Part shown: positions 45,090 through 55,973 of the stretch, piece by piece
Numbering within the stretch: the stretch's first letter is position 1
Layout: every line of letters starts with the position of its first letter
Origin: Pestalotiopsis fici W106-1
Lineage: Eukaryota; Ascomycota; Sordariomycetes; Amphisphaeriales; Sporocadaceae
Direction: 5' to 3'
Length of the DNA stretch: 64,000 nucleotides
NCBI RefSeq assembly: GCF_000516985.1
Contig: NW_006917093.1
Span: forward strand, 2,852,001 to 2,916,000
Notes under the pieces: generated by a model
The model's database searches: none
What the model was told of the DNA's origin: nothing
Seen by the model: only the letters and a program-made list of their open reading frames with translations
Position numbers and translations under genes: made by a program

Positions 45090-48000
45090 TTAGACAAAAA
45101 CCTCTTCAATGTCACCCGTATCCTCTGCGCCGACCATGATGCCTTCGTTTGGATCACCCGGGTGGGCCTTGCCATTATCTTCGTAGGCAATTCGTTGCCA
45201 GCCGCATGGCTCTGATCCATCCTTCTTCCACTCAACAGTCGGAAAGTAGTGCTCGTTCTTCTTCATCGTAATGACCCAAGGGACATTATCAAAGGTCATG
45301 GCCTTTATGCGGAAGTCTAGAACGAGAAATTAGTAAACAATTTCAGAATGTCAAGTTACATAGGCAGAGGAGCTTACATGTGTTGTCGGGAATCTTGGTC
45401 ACTGCCTCAAGGAACGTCTTGAGATCAGGCGTTGGCTTCCCGTTGATGTGTGTGATGAAGTTGGTTGGAGCAAGACCATACTGGTACGCCGGCGATCCTC
45501 TGGTTCTGGCCGAAACGTACACTTCACTGTGAAGCTTGCTAATTTGTTGGCGGACGGCATGATGCGGCGCATGCAAGATAGCACCACAGAATGAAACTGC
45601 ATGGTCGGTTTCGACATCATCTGCTGATACGGTAGGGACCTTGAGGTTCAACTCCTCAGAGTCGCGGACAATTACAGCGTCAAGAACTTCATGGTCGTAC
45701 ATGATGTCGAGTTCCGACACACGGGTGATCATCTTGCCATTCAGCGTAATGATAATATCGCCCTCTTGCAGAACTTGTGGTTCATTACCACGCTCAAAGG
45801 TTCGTTTCGACACCATGAACAGCTGATGGGCGTGCTTGTTGGCGTGCGAGACCTTTTCAATCCACTCTTCAGATACTCCCATGACGCGCGCTTGAGACAT
45901 GTGAATGGCCCTAAATTCCATGGAGAGAATCCGAAGACTGGGTTTCTTGCCCTGTTGAATCTGAGAGATGACAGGTAGTAGAGTTGGTGTCGCCAAGCCC
46001 AGATGATACTCCTCATCCCGTGAGCTGTGTGCTGATCTCTCGCCGAGATACGTCAGCCACATAGCCTGGACGGTGCCCTCCTTGTCGACTAGTACACCAC
46101 TTCCACACTGGCCACTAAGATTTGTGTCGACAGTAATGGCGTCAACATTGGTCGCTCGATATCTCGGTGCTCCACTGTTTGCTGGTATCGTAACGGCAGT
46201 GATTTCTGTAACAGTGGTTGCTGCATGAACAACCTTGCCGCTCCTGTTGTAGCCCAGGAATGTGGTTGGGGCACCTTGTGTGAGATTCTGCGTGCTCAAT
46301 CTAGCGCTTTGGACTGGGGCATCCACCAATTCCGGATCATACTTGACAATAGCATAATTTTGGAGAGGGTGGAGGAAAACGACCTTGCCTTCGACCACTA
46401 TGGAATCAGCGATAGTAATCCAGATGTCGCACAGGTCATAGGGCACTATGGCTCGGGAAATCAAGACGAGGCCCTTTTCGGCATCAATGACCAGACCCAT
46501 GCCCCATTTCCGGTTGCGAGGAAAACCATCCAATTTGACGGGCATGGTGCAGTTGACATGAACAAAGCTTCGCACCAAGTCGGCAACAGCAGGGTGCGAT
46601 GTGTGTTCAAGTTGAATGTAGTTGCCCTTGCGTCGGACTGGAGGCACAGCAGGAATCGGGTCTGCCAAGTCCGTGAAATCCCAAAGCCCTGAAATATCAT
46701 TTCGGACAGCGAGGCGCATCTTGGTTGACCAATGTCTGTCCACGTTAATGATAGTAGTGTTGAGAGTATGCAAATCCCTAAGGTGCTTATAAGTCACAAC
46801 GACCCTCTTCTTGTCGGGAATACCCTTCATGACTTCGATGAACGTCTCCAGATCAGGCGTCTTCTTCTTGTCAACGCTTTGGATCATCCAGCCATTATCT
46901 GCCGACTCGAAACGGAAAGATCCTGTAGAGTCGCACACGAAGACACCCTTACAAGCTACGCCATAAAGACGGGCCTGCTGATATGATAAGCTGTGGAAAC
47001 TTGCGCCCGCGACAGACACAAAACGGTCAGGGGTGATCATGTGAAGATCGCCAACGTCAATGTCGACGTCAATGTCCTCCCCGCCGCGTTGCAACGATAC
47101 ACGAATACTCTTTCCAACGTGCGAGTCCAATATGTCGTCCAGACGGATAAAGTCGGCCAGAAGCTCGCCGTTGACCTTGATCAAAACGTCACCCTCCTCG
47201 ATCTTGTTGTGTGATGGGCCTTCCGGTAGTACTATCTCGGCGACTAGCATATTGGTTGCCTTGGGGAACTGCTTTCGCATTGCGGCTTCCCACTCGGAGC
47301 TGAGACCAAGTCGTCGACATTCGTCAAAAGGTTTCATGAGGAACTGGCACTGGATCGACCCGCGCTCGACGGGCTTGCCCTCTTGAATGCACTTCAGAGC
47401 TCGCAGGGGTCGGTCGAGCGGCAAGAAGTAGTCGGTAGACGCGCCGTCGGAACGTCCACCTGCTTGCAGTGCAATGGCATGGCCATCAATGTTGACTACT
47501 GGACTGCCAGACGAACCACCACTTGCGGCTGCGTTTGCTTGGTAGTAACAGGTGTTGAAGTCACTGTAACCTTCGCCATATTCGGGGGCGTTACGGTCCA
47601 GTCGACTGATGACACCAGACAAGATACTGAGCTTTTCTCCGGCATCGTTTCCGACAACTCGGATCTCGATTCCAACTATGACGTATTTCAATCAGTGCAA
47701 GGTTCATTTGTGATTCAGACCCTCCCCAGCACGTACCTTTGACCAAGTCGGGGCGCAACTTCAGGGCGGAGACGGGCATGTATTTAATCTTCTTGGGGTC
47801 AAATCGGAGGATACCAAAGTCGTGAACTGGATCGCGGTACACGGGGTAAGCATCGACTTCCTCGTGGTTATCGAACACGACATAGCCCCAGAATGGGCCT
47901 GAGCCTACAACATGGCGATTCGTCAAGATGTAGCTATATCCACAATGTCAGTTTAATGGGTTCCTTCTTTTTTCGTGGTGCATAATAGCTACAGACCCTT

Positions 48001-48322
48001 TCTCAGCGTCGACGACAAAACCTGTTGCTTCGCTCGTCAGAGCTGCTTCCGTGTCAAAGGCGGCGGTTTGGCAGAATCTGATGGAAACAACGTTCCGAAT
48101 GACGTTTTCGACGGTTGCTTGCCATTCGGCAGTATCTGGTGGTTGCACCGGGTAAAAGGGTGGCGCGACCATGTCGGCGTCTTCGAGCTCCCTCTCGACG
48201 TCGGGCGTATTAATCCCGGGCGAGTCGACGCCGCCGTTGGGAACGAGGAACCGCTGCTTCGGTGGGCGCTCTCCGGCAGAGGAGGGGAAGCTTCCCTTGC
48301 GCTTTGATGTGGCGCCGTTCAT
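45090..48322 (-). CDS. NMA111: NMA111, HtrA-like PDZ serine protease
   Basis: Nuclear HtrA-family protease linked to apoptosis-like death and lipid homeostasis in yeast. Four exons fit: 48322-47997, 47933-47737, 47675-45378, 45316-45090, giving 1015 residues, the usual length (a tandem of two HtrA/PDZ halves). The first half carries the triad: His in ILTNRHVV, Asp in PVHDFGI, Ser in [11 protein letters not shown]. The second half is protease-like without a convincing triad, though [10 protein letters not shown] keeps a Ser. PDZ-like segments end each half ([40 protein letters not shown]). The start at 48322 gives [10 protein letters not shown], with a nuclear signal-like KRKG and PPKQR. The frame stays open upstream to an ATG at 48586, and those 88 codons look like a mitochondrial presequence (see findings). 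Confidence 0.94.
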
Positions 48323-49936
48323 GGTTGCAATGTTTTCGCGATCGTGCTTTTGCGCCTGTAGTTGATGTTCACCAGCTTGGGACGAGGCGAAGCGGCATCG
48401 GGTCGCGGCAAGAATCGGCGATGCAGCTCTGGCGGGCTTCCAATGCAGGTATTGAGTATGGCTCGGTATGGACACAAATCGAGAAATTGGACGACTGTTG
48501 GAGATGGGCGGTAAAACACGGCGTGCGAAGCTTGAGCGGAAGCTGTTGCTTTTGCTGTTGCGCAGGCCCGAGAAGGATGGCCTCATCCAGCGCAATGGTT
48601 TTTGGCAAGCTTCAACGCCAGAACATCCGCCCAAGGAACAGTGCCGCGGGTAAAGAGAAATTGGTCGACGTCAAAAGTCTGGACGCCCGGAACGAACTGA
48701 GATCAAGAAAGATGAAGGAAATAAAATACAGCGGGCAAATTGTGCCTGAGAAGTTGGAGAGAAACGAAGAGGATAAAAAGTTGCCCTCTGATGAAAGTCT
48801 TGAACCAAAAGCAACAACCCTGGTGGCCTTCTGTCGTCAGTCAGACCTTGCCATTGGCCTCGCTGTGGATTCGCAAAAAGCAGGGCCCGATGTCTGCCTT
48901 CAAGTCTTTTGCAGTCTGCTAACCCTTTCAAAGTCTAGCGGTTGATCCACTAGCCGACAGGGACCTGCAGGGATTTCAGTGGTTATGGGAATGAGGTTGG
49001 CTACATCACTATTAGTCAGCCTCGCAGTCCCACGAACACCGTCTCTTTGCGTACAGTTTCTGCTCTCAAACAACACTATACCATCAACACCTTTTGCTTC
49101 TCGTATCTATCTACTCTTGAGATGGTTTGCATATGTTTTCAAGTCATTCTTACCACACGATAGCGAACTCTTGGTCCCCATAAATACCTGGACATTTCGC
49201 ACTCATACAATGGATGAGTTTCCATGAGTCAAACTGTATCAATGAAACGCGACACCAGTCCATACACCCATATACTAGTGGAACCGTGATCACTCCAAAG
49301 CTTCTTGATCCTCCTACGTTGGTTGTGATACGACATGAATCGCCTGGAATGTCATGGAGTAACCGCCAAGCACGGTACAGTTCATCCTGTAAATGTCAAT
49401 CTCAAAAACTCGTCACATTATTATTTCATTTTTTTAACCAAAAACGACAAGAATTTTGCTCGTTTTAATCGAGTCATTTCGAGATTCCCCTCACGGAAAG
49501 GGTATAAAATAACTGGGCTCAAACCTTGATATCATTGTCTACCCGAGTATCTACCCTGCCTGGTGCGAGACAAAAACTAAGTATCGCATTTGAAGTCCAA
49601 GAAATGCCCCATCAAGAGTAGATGTCCTGTCAAAAGACCCAAAAAGTATCAACGCCAATTCATTAGCAAAAAATCCCCAATCCCGCTTAGACTTTTCCCC
49701 TTGGTATAAAAGAATAACAAGTCGTCCATCAAGGACAAGAATCGAAGAAAAAAAATAATTTTAAGGCTTAAGTGAGGGTTCAGACAATGATATTTGGTTG
49801 CGCGCGGGTCCCCTTCCTTTGTCTCGTTGTCTGTCCAGGGCGTCTCAATATAGTGCCGTCGTCCATGGACTTATCTCAAGTTGTGGAATCATCTCTTCGT
49901 ATCACATGACCAGAGTTTGACACAACAATAGATTGA
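48323..49936. other. NMA111 upstream region and 3' flank of the GPI-protein gene
   Basis: The first 264 bp (48323-48586) are an open in-frame extension of NMA111, treated in the findings. The rest shows no gene. Plus-strand frames here (up to 48945) are the antisense of the extension and lack protein-like composition. AT-rich near 49400-49480. Confidence 0.45.
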
Positions 49937-50938
49937 TTAGATGAGAAGAGGAATGAGTGCAGCGACAGCAGCGGCTACTACTCCGGAAACCTGAAGGGCC
50001 GAAGCTCCTGCCTGGACGGGAATACCAGTGGTCGTGCTCGTGGGGAGAAGTCCGGTGGTTGCGATGGCAGTGGTGTTGGAACCGACAGTGGCAGAAGCAG
50101 AATGCATCGTGTGGACAACAGCCGAGGTGTAGGTAGTGCAGCCACCCGTCGGGTCAGTCTCGGTGTAGATGATCTCGGAGGTATACGTGGTACACTCTCC
50201 AGTCGTGCTAGCAGCTGACGCCGTGGTCATTGTCGTCACAGCAGCCTCGGACAAGGCACTCGACGTCGAAGCGACAGTGGTGGTCGACGTCAAAGTGGCG
50301 GTGTAAGTCGATGTAGCAACGACACTCCTTGTGAGTCGATTTGTGTTAGCTTTCTTATTTTCCTTCTAGAATGTATAAGAATTCCCAGCAAGCTTAAATG
50401 CTCGACCGACAGGTGACATAGGTATTTCCCGGGCCAAACATACGGGACCGGGAAATAAATTCTCAGGGGCAGAATCGTCTAGAGAAAATCGCAAAAAAAA
50501 TAAAACACCACAGGATTTTAGTACTTACATAGACTGGAGCCCGCCGGTAACGCCATACGAGGCAGCACAGTCGTCAGTCGACGTACCCTCTGGGCAGCAG
50601 TACGTTTCACCGACCGAGTCCGCCGTGCAGTAGTAGCCAGCATTGCAAGAGTCTCCGCTGCTGTTGGGGCAGCATGTCTGAGCATTGGCAAGGTCGTAGC
50701 AGTGAATCAGGTCGTCGGTAGAGTAGCACTGCTCATATCCAGCACCGCAAGCCTCGGCGCATGTGTCGCCCGTTCCACAAGCAGTCGAGTCTGGGTAATA
50801 TCCTGCACCTGCCTGGCGTCCCATGAGGACATCCTTTACGGACATCTTTGCCATTTGAGGCTTGTAGGGCTTCTTGACGCCCTCGGCGACAACAGCCTGG
50901 CCTGCAAGGGCGGCGAAAGCGATAGCAGAAAACAGCAT
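49937..50938 (-). CDS. Cysteine-rich GPI-anchored cell-surface protein
   Basis: Two exons, 50938-50529 and 50327-49937, give 266 residues. A signal peptide (MLFSAIAFAALAGQAVVAEG) is followed by a compact domain with twelve cysteines at about residues 55-130, including two CC pairs (AQTCCPNSSGDSCNAGYYC and GETYCCPEGTSTDDC). Next comes a Ser/Thr-rich, probably O-glycosylated stalk with the repeat ECTTYTSEIIYTETDPTGGC / CTTYTSAVVHT. The C-terminus (GASALQVSGVVAAAVAALIPLLI) is a GPI-addition signal. The Cys spacing is not the eight-Cys CFEM pattern, so a CFEM label is not justified. Likely cell-wall or plasma-membrane display; ligand unknown. The start at 50938 was chosen because it begins the signal peptide. 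Confidence 0.85.
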
Positions 50939-53276
50939 CTTGACGTGATTTGATATGGTTTTTTTTTCCTTTTTCGACGAATTGATAGTGTTTACGGTGT
51001 AGATCCGGCTCGTGCAAATGAGAGAGAATGTAGTTAGAGAAGGAGTGTGTGACTGCAACAAACAGCAAAGAAGAAAACGAGTGTGTATTTCCAAAAGGAG
51101 CGACTGGAAAATGGTTCAAAAGACGGGCGATGGTCAACAACCGCGATGCTCAAAAAAGAAGCAGTGAGTGAGTAAAAAGAACCAGAAGAGAGGCGAAGGG
51201 CAAAAAAGTGCCGCATGATTGCCTCAATATATTACATTGTATCTTGCTTGTCAAGGGAAGTCGAAACCTGACCGGGGTTGTCCGGAAACATGGCGCCGTT
51301 ATTTCATATTATATTAGCCAGCCCTGGATATTCCAAAATGCCCCTCTGGGGTAACGCAAGCGCACGAGAATAGCACCAGTGCGCTGCTGTGCGTGGGCAA
51401 TCACCAATTGGTCTTGCATTAGCTTCAGCTGAAAACATGTTTTCAATTGTCTATTGCCAATAAGAAGGGAAATTTTTGTTCCCGTCTTATTCTTCGTATA
51501 AATGATTACCGTCATGCATGGAAGAAAACATGAAAGATGCAGCTCAAGCAGCCGCATTTGTTCCTGCTGAAAAAAATAAGTTGCATCTCATGAAGTACGA
51601 CACTAGGATGGTCATTGCACGACATAAGCGCGTGGTTGTCCTGCAATCAAACGCACGGGCGCAGATGCACCTTTTAGACCCAAGCCCAAGGGGGAAGAGA
51701 ATACTACTTGGCCCATGTGCGATTGTTCGGGAACAAGGGTAAGCGAGGTCGGGAAAACCTGGGACTGGAAGAACGCGCGACGCAAGCAGAGAAGAGAAAA
51801 AAGTACCAATGCCACGGGTCTGATGAGAAGACAGAGGACAGACAGACTGGGACAACCCAAGCTAACAAGAGCTTGTTATGTTAATGCCGGGCCTACAAGC
51901 CATAGCGGCGGCCATTGCTTGCCATGCTAATAGAGCCGGCAGTCGGGGCAGTATAGTAAATAATATATGCAGCCAATTGAGGCCAGAGGCAATAATCCAT
52001 GAACAATTTGACAAGACGCAAAATAAACCCCAGTTGGGCAATCATGACCGCTCGACCTGCCGAAATATGATCCTTCCGCTTCTTCAGATAAGGGGGCCAA
52101 GAGACTAGCATTGCAAAAGAACAAACAGAATAAGAAATGCAGAGCAATTTGCTGAAATGAGTCGCTTTTCCATTCTACTCTGACATTTTGCCTTCAACTA
52201 GTTGAGAAGAAACAAACAAAAGAGAACGAACAAACAAACGAGCGGTCTGGTCCTCTCTCTCCTGGTTTGTGTTTACATAACCTAGGCCCATCTATAAATT
52301 GCAAAGGGAGAAGCGAGACCCCATATGCCCGCGGGGCCAACAAGACATGCATTGTACCTGAGATGCCGTGGCGGCATGGTTCTCTACCTTTTGCATATTC
52401 GATCTTGCTTCCGAAGGACGTTGGAAATGAAATGAGACAAACGTCAGCACGCTTCAACGTGGCACGGGCATTCGAAGGAAGGAGAGAGAGGGTGTCGTGA
52501 GATGGATCGCTGCCATGTAGAAAACAGCCCTGTCACCCAGGTACTACTTTGTAAGTAGAGTTATTAGGTGGTTTAGCACAAACGTAGGTCCCATAGGATG
52601 TTCCTAATATTGTTGTTAAGGTTAATAGTAGTCGTAGACCTCCAACACTGCTGTCCCTAACTCAGTGGACACCGGAGCCGCCGTTAAAGGCAAAAGGAAA
52701 GGGAACCGTCGCCCGTCCCTCATGAACGACACCCAGCTAGCGCCTGAACGGACCCCGAACCCACTGGCGGACGTCAGGGATGCAAAGTTGAACCCCCGCA
52801 ATGGAAATGATCGCCAGGAACAGAGTGCCCATTTCGAAATCATGCTGTCTTCTGATTTGCTGCATTATAAATAACCTTGTTCTCTGCGTTTCAGATCTAT
52901 AGTGGCATTCACTTGCTGGCCCATGCTCCCTTTTCCATTGAACTTCATATGCAAATATGCTTGCTTGACTACCAATGCTACCTTCGCTACCTCAATCCAC
53001 AATGCTCTCTATTATGTATTTGTTGCACAATGACACATGCTGCTTGTACAATCTGTTCGCCTCTTTCGTAACAGGGAACCCTTTTCCATACATCAAGTCC
53101 TGCTTGACAAGCTGCTTCATTTTCAAGAAGAGCATCTATAGTTTTTATAAAAACTCCTTCACCTTTTGTTATACAAATCCCTCAAATCTGCTTCTCTAGA
53201 AAAGCTCATTCCCTGGTTCTTGGCTCTCGTTTGAGGCTTTGAGCCACCACCTCCGGCACCTTTCTGCCAGTGCTGT
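50939..53276. other. Intergenic region upstream of the GPI-protein gene
   Basis: 2.3 kb. The part next to 50938 is an A-rich leader on the gene strand. The remainder holds only scattered short frames with no family resemblance, and the 3' flank of the OTU gene on the right. No RNA gene recognised. Confidence 0.45.
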
Positions 53277-55973
53277 TCATTTGCTCCCCATATAGCGGGA
53301 CAACTGTGCCATGTCGTAGTTCCAGATACGAGGCACTGGAGCTGGCACCTCTTTGGTGAAATCATTGCGCCAGGGGTGCTGTAGCGTGCTCTTAGTAGAT
53401 GTCGCCTTAGGCGCTCTGGTGAATTTTGCCGTCTTGTCGACATCGACCCGCGGGTATCGGAATTCCGAGGATTTGAATTCATTCGGGCACATTGGCTTGA
53501 AGTGGTTGTTGTCGACAAACTGCATGAATATATGGCGCGAATTGTACGCTCCCCGAACGGCAGTCTCAGTAATGATGGGATCTCCTTCGAGCGTTTTCTC
53601 ACACGTGAAAACAATGAGACAGATATTATACAGATCAGCTGTGACCTGTTGCATCAAAGCAGGCGTCCACGAGTGCGCCATGTGTAGGACTTGGTATAAG
53701 TTCGCTTGGAACAAATCCAGGCCATTGCCCATGGAATCAGCGCTGGATGTATTGAAGAACTTCTTGTTGAGCTTCTCAGCGTAAAGTTGATGACGGGCAT
53801 GGCCCGGCTGAGAAAGAACATGCTTGACATAAGCCAGATGCTCCGACTTGACGAGGTTCCAATGATCGCCAGAGCCGTAGAGGCAAAACGAAACGCTACG
53901 CCAGTAGCAGTCTCCAGCCGGTACGGTATGGTTGTGCTGGACGATGAACTCGACACTTTCGACCAGCGGAAATCCCTTCATCACACAGTACTGATCAGGC
54001 CTATTGGAAGGGCACCACTCATCCAAGATGGCGGTGTCCTCGTCCACTGTGAGAACAGCCCCATAGACACCATCAAGGGCCTGCTGAATGGCCTTTTCAG
54101 TATTGTAGAGGTTCTTGTTCCTACCTTCAACCAGAAACTTTTGAAACTTGAGGCGATGGCCAGCCAAGGGACTGGGAACCTCGCCAACACTGCTAGACCG
54201 ATTCTGAAATCGAAGCAGGCGATTTGTCGCAGGCACCGACATGTGATTACTCAGTTCGTAGAATCCAGGACTATCCTCCCGAATCTCCTGCTGCCTGAAG
54301 TCATTCATTGCATCGAGTTGCCACTCATCACCACCTTCAATAAGGGCATCGTGACTGATGTAAGAATCCTTTCCATAGGAATCCATAGAGCTCTCACTGT
54401 TTGGATGACCATAAGCATCATAGTTGCCATAGCTGTGAGCACCATCAACAGCTCCTTCATTGTGGAGGATGTGAGTTGAGTGTTGTGGGCTGCGGGCGGC
54501 TGTGGTAGCTGGCATGATCTGGCGACCTGGTGTCCGGTGGCTTCCTGGAGCATCACTCCCTTGGCGACCGGCCCCACCCACGCGCCATGGATTGAAGTCA
54601 GTTGGCGATTCCTCATCATCTGAGTCCAAGCTGATTATGTTGCTCATGGGTGCCACCGCCGGGGTTTTGCGAGTTGCCGTTCTATGGCTATTGTCCTTGT
54701 CGCGACTTGATTGTTGGGGGCTCTTGCGTGCGAGTGGGGTGACACGATGGGTTTGGCGCTGATTGAAGGGCTTTGGTTGATGTCGGAGACTGGTCTTGAC
54801 GATGATGACACCCTTACCAGTGACAAAGGGATTCTTCATACGAATCGTCTCAAGCTCCTTGTTGTAAATTGTGACCCAATCGGGTTCATCCGTCTCGGTA
54901 GTGACCGAACGAGATTCGGGTGTAGCAGTGGTCTGAAAAGCGTCCATCGCATTATTATCGTCCGGCTCGATGGCGGCGTTGATGCACACTCGACTGAAGG
55001 ACAGCAGGGAGCGGGGGGTCTGCTTAGAGTCATTGCCAGCACGTTTGGAGACCAAGTCCGAGAACTGGCAGTCGCTCATGCTGGGCGAGGCAGTAATAGG
55101 GCTAACGAGCATGTTGCTCTGGGTCAAGATCGAGCTTCGACGCTGGCCAGTGTGTGCGAATCGGTTCGCCGTGAGAGGAGTCGTGGCGATCGCGGGCTCT
55201 CCTGACTTCTGGCGTTTGGCCGAGAAGATAAGGGTCTGGGTGGAAACGTCATTGCTGACTGCAGCGTCCTTGGTCTCCATGTGGACGCCATTTTCTTCAA
55301 CATTCTTTTGCAGGAAGGAAACAAACTCGGAGGGGTGCTTGCCGCCATGATGTGCCTTGAGCTCCTCAATGAGAGCCTTAATATTGTCTTGCATGTCCTG
55401 AGACTTGCGCTGATGCTGGAGGTCCTCAAACTCGTCTAAAGAAATAATTTGACTGCTCGGTACCTCGCTCAAGGATGGGCTCATGGTGTCCTGGTGAATT
55501 GGTGCGCCAGGTTGATAGATTGGTGAATCTGGAGAGTAGTCTGGAGAGCCTCTGTGTAGCTCTGACGATGATAAGTCGTACTCTGCGGGATCAGGCTGGG
55601 ACTGTAACATGAATGACGGCAGCTCTGGTGAAGATGGCTTTTGGAGCAATTTGTTCCTAATGTAGTCTCCAGCAGCAAGTCCTGCGATGTCAAGAACCTA
55701 CGGAGAAATTAGGATTAGTTGAAGTTCAAGACAAGCGATTCTCTCTTCATGGGTTATCTGAAACAAGAGAAGATTCGAGATGACAGCAAAGGCTGGAAAG
55801 AAAGGGAGGGAAGGTGTCAGGCTCAAAGAACTCACCTGCCGCTCGTGGTTCAGCTGGGCCAGTGGAGTCGGCGTGTAGGGTCTCTTTGGTTGAGGGTGAA
55901 GCAGCTCCAATCCAGCTTCATCTGACGTGCGCTTTCTAGCGATGCCGCCGGTGGTGCCACCTTCCGACGACAT
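53277..55973 (-). CDS. OTU-fold protein, putative deubiquitinase
   Basis: Two exons, 55973-55836 and 55697-53277, give 852 residues. It starts MSSEGGTTGGIARKRTSDEA with basic patches that may be nuclear signals. The middle is long and disordered, Ser/Pro-rich, and includes NIISLDSDDEESP, a possible SUMO-interaction-like stretch. The C-terminal ~250 residues fit an OTU cysteine-protease fold. The nucleophile region reads VPAGDCYWRSVSFCLYGSGD, with Cys kept and the OTU helix after it, and the His region reads FVDNNHFKPM. In the usual D-G-x-C motif the first Asp is Ala here, so activity is uncertain. Length and layout match no yeast OTU protein that I recall; a Sordariomycete-type OTU is likely. 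Cysteine protease activity on ubiquitin is inference. Confidence 0.75.

Noticed and set aside
36736..48322. Secondary-metabolite cluster around the ABC transporter
   Set aside because: Neighbours are Mpv17, DUF1961 and NMA111. There is no polyketide synthase, peptide synthetase, terpene cyclase or tailoring enzyme.
48262..48945. Long plus-strand open frame of 227 codons
   Set aside because: It is antisense to the NMA111 5' end, has no domain, and its composition follows the opposite strand's codons.
51500..52500. Frames of 70-100 codons on both strands
   Set aside because: No protein-like composition, start context or family resemblance.
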